DNA from: CAZLYX01 sp964563885
Lineage (GTDB): Bacteria > Pseudomonadota > Gammaproteobacteria > Burkholderiales > Neisseriaceae
Reading direction: 5' to 3'
Assembly: GCA_964563885.1 (NCBI GenBank)
Contig: CAZLYX010000044.1
Location: 1 to 17,426, forward strand
DNA: 17,426 nt
Shown piece by piece: positions 14,127-17,426 of the stretch. The notes beneath the pieces were generated by a model, which had not been told where the DNA came from, searched no databases, and saw only the letters and a program-made list of their open reading frames with translations. Made by a program: the position numbers and the translations under genes. Each line of letters opens with the position of its first letter. Within the stretch, counting starts at the first letter, position 1.

Positions 14127-15665
14127 TTAACCTTTACGAAACATATTTAACATACGATGGGTAACAAAGAATCCACCGAAAATATTAACACTGGCAATTA
14201 ATATTGCAATAAATGCCAATATCGACACCGCAGTGTTACCCTGACCAATTTGCAGCAAAGCGCCTACTACAATAATACCTGAAATCGCATTGGTTACCGA
14301 CATCAGTGGTGTATGCAGTGAATGTGAAACGTTCCACACAACATAATAGCCAATTACGCAAGCAAGAACGAATACGATAAAGTGATTTAAAAACTCTGCT
14401 GGGGCTACTGCGCCCACCCACAAAACTAATATTGCCGCAATTATCGCTGGCGCCATTTTTTTCCATAACGGAACTGGTTTTGACTCTGGTTTTACTATTG
14501 ACGCTGTTTGAGCAGCACCTTGTTTTGGTGCAGCAGAAACTTGAATAGCTGGTGGCGGGAAAGTAATTTCACCGTCTCGCGTTACTGTCATATTGCGCAA
14601 AACAACATCATCAAAATTCAGCTCTATTTCACCATCTTTATTAGGGCTCAATAATTTAGCCAAGTTCACCAAGTTTGTTGCATATAACTGTGATGACTGC
14701 CCAGGCAAACGATTAGCCATATCTGTATAACCAATAACTCTGACACCGTTTTCGGTTATAAATAGCTCACCTGGTTTAGTGTATTCACAGTTGCCGCCAG
14801 TAGCGGCTGCCAGATCGACAATCACCGAGCCTGGTTTCATACTATCTACCATTTCTCGTGTAATCAACTTCGGTGCAGGCTTACCTGGGATCGCAGCCGT
14901 GGTAATGATAATGTCTACTTGTTTGGCTTGTTCTGCAAACAATTTCATTTCAGCGGCAATGAACTCCTCACTCATCATTTGGGCATAACCATCACCACTA
15001 CCGCTCGCTTCTTGAGCGAAATCTAGCTTTAAAAATTGACCACCCATTGATTCGATTTGTTCAGCCACTTCGAGTCGTGTGTCAAATGCCTTTACCACTG
15101 CTCCTAATGAACTTGCTGTTCCAATTGCAGACAAGCCAGCAACACCCGCTCCAATTATCAAAACTTGAGCAGGAGGCACTTTCCCAGCCGCTGTAATCTG
15201 CCCAGTAAAGAAATGTCCAAACGAATTAGCCGCTTCAATCACAGCACGATAACCACTAATATTAGCTAATGACGATAAAGCATCTAATGATTGTGCACGC
15301 GAAATACGTGGCACCATATCCATAGCCAGTACATTAACTTTTTTATCAGCTAACTTCTGTACTAGCTCTGGATTCTGAGCTGGCCACAAAAAGCTCACCA
15401 AAGTTTGCCCAGCTTTTAATGAGTCAACTTCCATATCAGAAGGTTGGTTAACTTTATAAATTAATGGGCTGAGCCACACTTCTATGCTATCAACAATTTG
15501 AGCGCCTGCCGCTTCATACGCGGCATCATCCAAACCCGCACCTAAGCCAGCGCGACTCTCAACTGCCACTTCGAAGCCAAGTTTCAGCAACTGAAGAACG
15601 GTAGTAGGAGTACAAGCAACTCGGACTTCACCCGCAAGTGACTCTTTTGGAATACCAATTCTCAT
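14127..15665 (-). CDS. pntA: NAD(P) transhydrogenase subunit alpha
   Basis: PntA binds NAD(H) and, with PntB, exchanges hydride between NADH and NADP using the proton gradient, usually to make NADPH. The 512-aa product (E. coli 510) starts MRIGIPKE, has RAQSLDALSSLANISGYRA (123-141) and the dinucleotide motif GAGVAGLSAIG (172-182), and ends with membrane segments from about residue 405. A Pro/Lys/Ala-rich linker (about 380-400) separates soluble and membrane parts. This is the two-gene form (PntA with its membrane part fused), not the three-gene form. The ATG follows GGGAG. First gene of pntAB. Confidence 0.97.
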   Translation of the reverse strand: MRIGIPKESLAGEVRVACTPTTVLQLLKLGFEVAVESRAGLGAGLDDAAYEAAGAQIVDSIEVWLSPLIYKVNQPSDMEVDSLKAGQTLVSFLWPAQNPELVQKLADKKVNVLAMDMVPRISRAQSLDALSSLANISGYRAVIEAANSFGHFFTGQITAAGKVPPAQVLIIGAGVAGLSAIGTASSLGAVVKAFDTRLEVAEQIESMGGQFLKLDFAQEASGSGDGYAQMMSEEFIAAEMKLFAEQAKQVDIIITTAAIPGKPAPKLITREMVDSMKPGSVIVDLAAATGGNCEYTKPGELFITENGVRVIGYTDMANRLPGQSSQLYATNLVNLAKLLSPNKDGEIELNFDDVVLRNMTVTRDGEITFPPPAIQVSAAPKQGAAQTASIVKPESKPVPLWKKMAPAIIAAILVLWVGAVAPAEFLNHFIVFVLACVIGYYVVWNVSHSLHTPLMSVTNAISGIIVVGALLQIGQGNTAVSILAFIAILIASVNIFGGFFVTHRMLNMFRKG

Positions 15666-15741
15666 AAAGCTCTCCCTTCAGAATTTTGAAATGACTAACA
15701 GAAATTAAATTACACTTCCATCGACTTAATTCTACATTCTT

Positions 15742-15770
15742 TTTATAACCAATAACTGTATAAAGTTCAA
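15742..15770 (-). promoter_or_regulatory. Promoter of pntAB
   Basis: On the minus strand TTGAAC (15765-15770) and TATAAA (15742-15747) are separated by 17 bp, a good sigma70 pair. Transcription would start near 15735, giving a leader of about 70 nt. It sits only about 20 bp from the first decayed insertion sequence. Confidence 0.7.
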
Positions 15771-15791
15771 TGATAATAAATAAATATTTTA

Positions 15792-15940
15792 GGGGCTGTA
15801 GTAGATAAGCACTATACTAGACTACTTTTATGAAGATAACCCATTGTAAAATAAGTATAAAAATACAGCGACGGCTATTGGAGTTTTTCACAGCTGAACT
15901 GACCGCTAGAACAGCCGCAGATTTGCTCGATATCCGGTAA
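15792..15940 (+). pseudogene. Truncated IS1595-family transposase fragment
   Basis: The ATG at 15830 opens a 36-codon frame starting MKITHCKIS and containing LLEFFTAELTARTAADLL, which resembles the N-terminus of IS1595-family transposases (the family of IS1016, known in Neisseria). It stops at TAA 15938-15940, where the end of the IS3-family remnant begins, so most of the transposase, including the catalytic domain, is gone. GGGGCTGTAGTAGAT at 15792-15806 could be the element's terminal repeat. Family assignment is from recall of typical sequences. Confidence 0.65.
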
Positions 15941-15973
15941 CCCTCCCAATCATAAGACACTAATCCAATAGAA

Positions 15974-16801
15974 TTAAGCTGCCTGATTGAGTTTCTGTAT
16001 TGGCGTAAAGCCGCCATTGCCCATGTTCGGGCGCTCGTTATTATAATGATGTAGCCAAGCTTCAGCCTGTTCTCGAACTTGAGCTAAAGTAGTAAACGGC
16101 TCTTGGTTTAACCAATCATACCTCATCGTCCTATTGTAACGTTCAACATAAGCGTTTTGCTGTGGATTGCCAGGCTCAATGTAACTTAAGATAATATCTT
16201 GATCTTTGGCCAGTCTTTTAGCGCATTGCTGATGTACTCAGGGCCGTTATCGCATCTGATTTGCACGGACTTACCCCGATACTCAATCAGCTGGCTTAAG
16301 CTACGTATGACTCTTTGAGCGGGCAGTGAGAAGTCAATCTCAACCGTTAGGGCTTCACGGTTATAATCATCAATCACATTGAACAGTCTAAAGGTGCGAC
16401 CATCTGTTAGGGCATCGTGTATAAAGTCCATGCTCCAGCTTTGATTGATCTGTTCAGGTACAGCCAGTGGCACGGGTTTGGCGCGCTTAATGCGGCGGCG
16501 AGGTTTGATTCTAAGGTTGAGTTCAACACAGTATATGCGATACACGCGCTTATGGTTGTAGGTTAGCCCATCACGTTACGTAGGGTTAAAAAGCATAAGC
16601 CAAAGCCCCAGTTCTTATTCTGCTCGGTTAGCTCTACCAGCAAGTCTGCAATCTGCTTATTCTCATCAGAAGCAACTGACTTATGATAGTAGCAGTGACG
16701 ATGATGTTAAAGATCAAGCAAGCACGACGTATACTAATGCTGCACTCTTCAATGTAGCGACAAGCCATCTGTCTGCGCCTTTGTGGCGCTACCACTTTTT
16801 T
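15974..16801 (-). pseudogene. IS3-family transposase OrfB, three frameshifts
   Basis: The DDE transposase can be read across three frames. Segment 1 begins VVAPQRRRQMACRY (from about 16795). A shift near 16694-16700 leads to YYHKSVASDENKQIADLL and WGFGLCFL. A second near 16563-16568 restores TYNHKRVYRIYC and the core with SMDF (first Asp), FNVIDDYNRE and RCDNGPEYIS (second Asp). A third near 16210, where one G is missing, is followed by IEPGNPQQNAYVERYNRT (catalytic Glu), NNERPN and the stop at 15974. Each shift equals a 1-base loss, so no full-length enzyme is made, though all three catalytic residues remain in the DNA. Confidence 0.88.
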
Positions 16802-16931
16802 GTCATAGCGTCCTGTAGAATGTCGGACTTAAGACACTCGTCAGCATACATCTTCTTGAGTCGAGCATTCTCAGTCTCAAGCTCTTTGAGACGTGAAATC
16901 AAAGAGGCATCCATGCCACCATATTTATAGT
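16789..16931 (-). pseudogene. IS3-family OrfA, 5'-truncated
   Basis: Encodes KYGGMDASLISRLKELETEN and LKSDILQDAMTKKW, the C-terminal leucine-zipper half of an IS3-family OrfA, ending at TAG 16791-16789. The N-terminal helix-turn-helix part upstream of about 16931 is absent. The slippery heptamer A-AAA-AAG (16801-16795) is intact; a -1 slip there enters the orfB frame at VVAPQ, as in active members of the family. Confidence 0.85.
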
Positions 16932-17372
16932 AAAATAAGTCAAAGAAATTGAAGACAAAAACTGTTACCTTGAAAGCTCTGGGGAAAAGCGTTCATATAT
17001 TTCATTAATATAGTATGGTGCAAAAAATATTTAAAAATATAGGAAGTACTTTATTGATAAAAAACTATACTCATCAGCAATACTTTATTTTAGTAATAAG
17101 TGTATGCATTATTAAAGCGAACAGCTTTTAGTATAACATTGAAATAAAAAAGTTATTGAGTTGAAGACGTCTACATTCTCATAGTTCGTCAACGCACTGT
17201 TAGAAACAGACACCGAAAAATTTTTGTTAACGAAGTTCGATTGTTTGATAGCAGCTGATACTTTGCAAGATGCTCTTGTCAGACATCAATTAGAATGTAA
17301 AAAGAACTCAATAAAAATCTTAGTATCTTTCATACGTGTAGGTCAAATATTACATTTTAAGGAGTACATAGG
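16932..17372. other. AT-rich region right of the IS remnant
   Basis: No recognisable gene. The 9-mer TACTTTATT is repeated at 17047 and 17081. A plus-strand frame is open from 17185 to a TGA at 17374-17376 (63 codons) but has no ATG or GTG with a ribosome site; it contains LLETDTEKFLLTKFDCL. Its TGA overlaps the TTG start of the gene at the window edge. It may be a broken gene or chance. Confidence 0.4.
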
Positions 17373-17426
17373 TTGAATAAACAGAAAATAAAGGAAATAG
17401 TTCGTCAGAAAATTTTTGAAACTAAA
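17373..17426 (+). CDS. Start of an unidentified gene, cut by the window edge
   Basis: A strong Shine-Dalgarno AAGGAG (17359-17364) lies 8 nt before a TTG at 17373, opening a frame that stays open to the window end: (M)NKQKIKEIVRQKIFETK, 18 codons, rich in Lys, Ile and Glu. I do not recognise it. The low GC and rare start codon fit recently acquired DNA beside the decayed insertion sequences. An alternative is that the ribosome site belongs to a later in-frame start beyond the window. Confidence 0.5.
   Translation, partial: MNKQKIKEIVRQKIFETK

Larger units (their letters stand above)
15937..16931 (-). mobile_element. Decayed IS3-family insertion sequence
   Basis: Contains the orfA 3' part and a frameshifted orfB on the minus strand, in the order and with the frameshift signal of the IS3 family. 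The orfB-side end probably lies near 15937-15947 (GTAACCCTCCC), where the similarity to the IS1595 fragment stops. The orfA-side end is missing: coding similarity begins at KYGGM near 16931 and the preceding DNA does not encode the usual helix-turn-helix. I could not identify matching terminal repeats or a target-site duplication, consistent with loss of one end. Confidence 0.8.

Noticed and set aside
14236..14466. Second minus-strand frame inside pntA
   Set aside because: Same-strand shadow of the PntA membrane region in another frame; Cys/Arg-rich translation typical of out-of-frame reading.
15817..16017. 66-codon minus-strand frame across the two IS remnants
   Set aside because: It runs across the orfB stop region in another frame and antisense to the IS1595 fragment; no recognisable protein.
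1..17426. CRISPR array, tRNA or rRNA genes, toxin-antitoxin or phage-defence system
   Set aside because: No regularly spaced repeats, no tRNA or rRNA-like sequence and no recognisable defence proteins were seen; only the truncated gene at the right edge remains open.

Overview
The window looks like a chromosomal segment from a low-GC member of the Neisseriaceae. The main clue is the repeated 12-mer AGGCTACCTGAA, which matches the AG-eikDUS dialect of the Neisseriaceae DNA uptake sequence. It occurs mostly as inverted pairs at gene ends. The gene set fits a respiring, microaerobic betaproteobacterium: SecDF-YajC, RF3, a Tat/lipoprotein L,D-carboxypeptidase, a long MaeB malic enzyme, CcoG-FixH for cbb3 oxidase assembly, and PntAB transhydrogenase. 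A genus such as Snodgrassella would fit the composition, but that is only a guess.

Layout. 1-3490 (minus): yajC-secD-secF operon with its own promoter and a DUS-type terminator. 3446-4284: about 840 bp without a protein gene. It holds a perfect FNR box (TTGAT-N4-ATCAA) nested in a 42-bp dyad, and a candidate FNR-activated small RNA ending at a Rho-independent terminator. 4285-5883 (plus): prfC, with a strong promoter and a 15-bp 5'-leader hairpin made of the variant DUS AGGCTGCCTGAA. 5979-7618 (minus): ldcA-like carboxypeptidase and a HIT-family protein, converging on prfC across a bidirectional DUS terminator. 8055-10337 (minus): maeB. 10447-12442 (minus): ccoG-fixH, with a near-consensus FNR box exactly at -41.5 from a TACAAT -10. 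12732-15665 (minus): pntA-pntB with a good sigma70-type promoter. 15792-16931: two decayed insertion sequences back to back, an IS1595-family fragment and an IS3-family element with three frameshifts. 16932-17426: AT-rich DNA leading to the first codons of an unidentified gene cut by the window edge.

How the genes fit together. SecDF-YajC supports export. The cbb3 assembly genes and the candidate small RNA appear to share FNR as low-oxygen regulator. MaeB makes pyruvate and NADPH from malate, and PntAB exchanges hydride between NAD and NADP pools, so both shape the NADPH supply. The features most worth follow-up are the nested FNR dyad with its candidate small RNA, and the DUS hairpin at the very start of the prfC transcript where both arms carry the same variant base.
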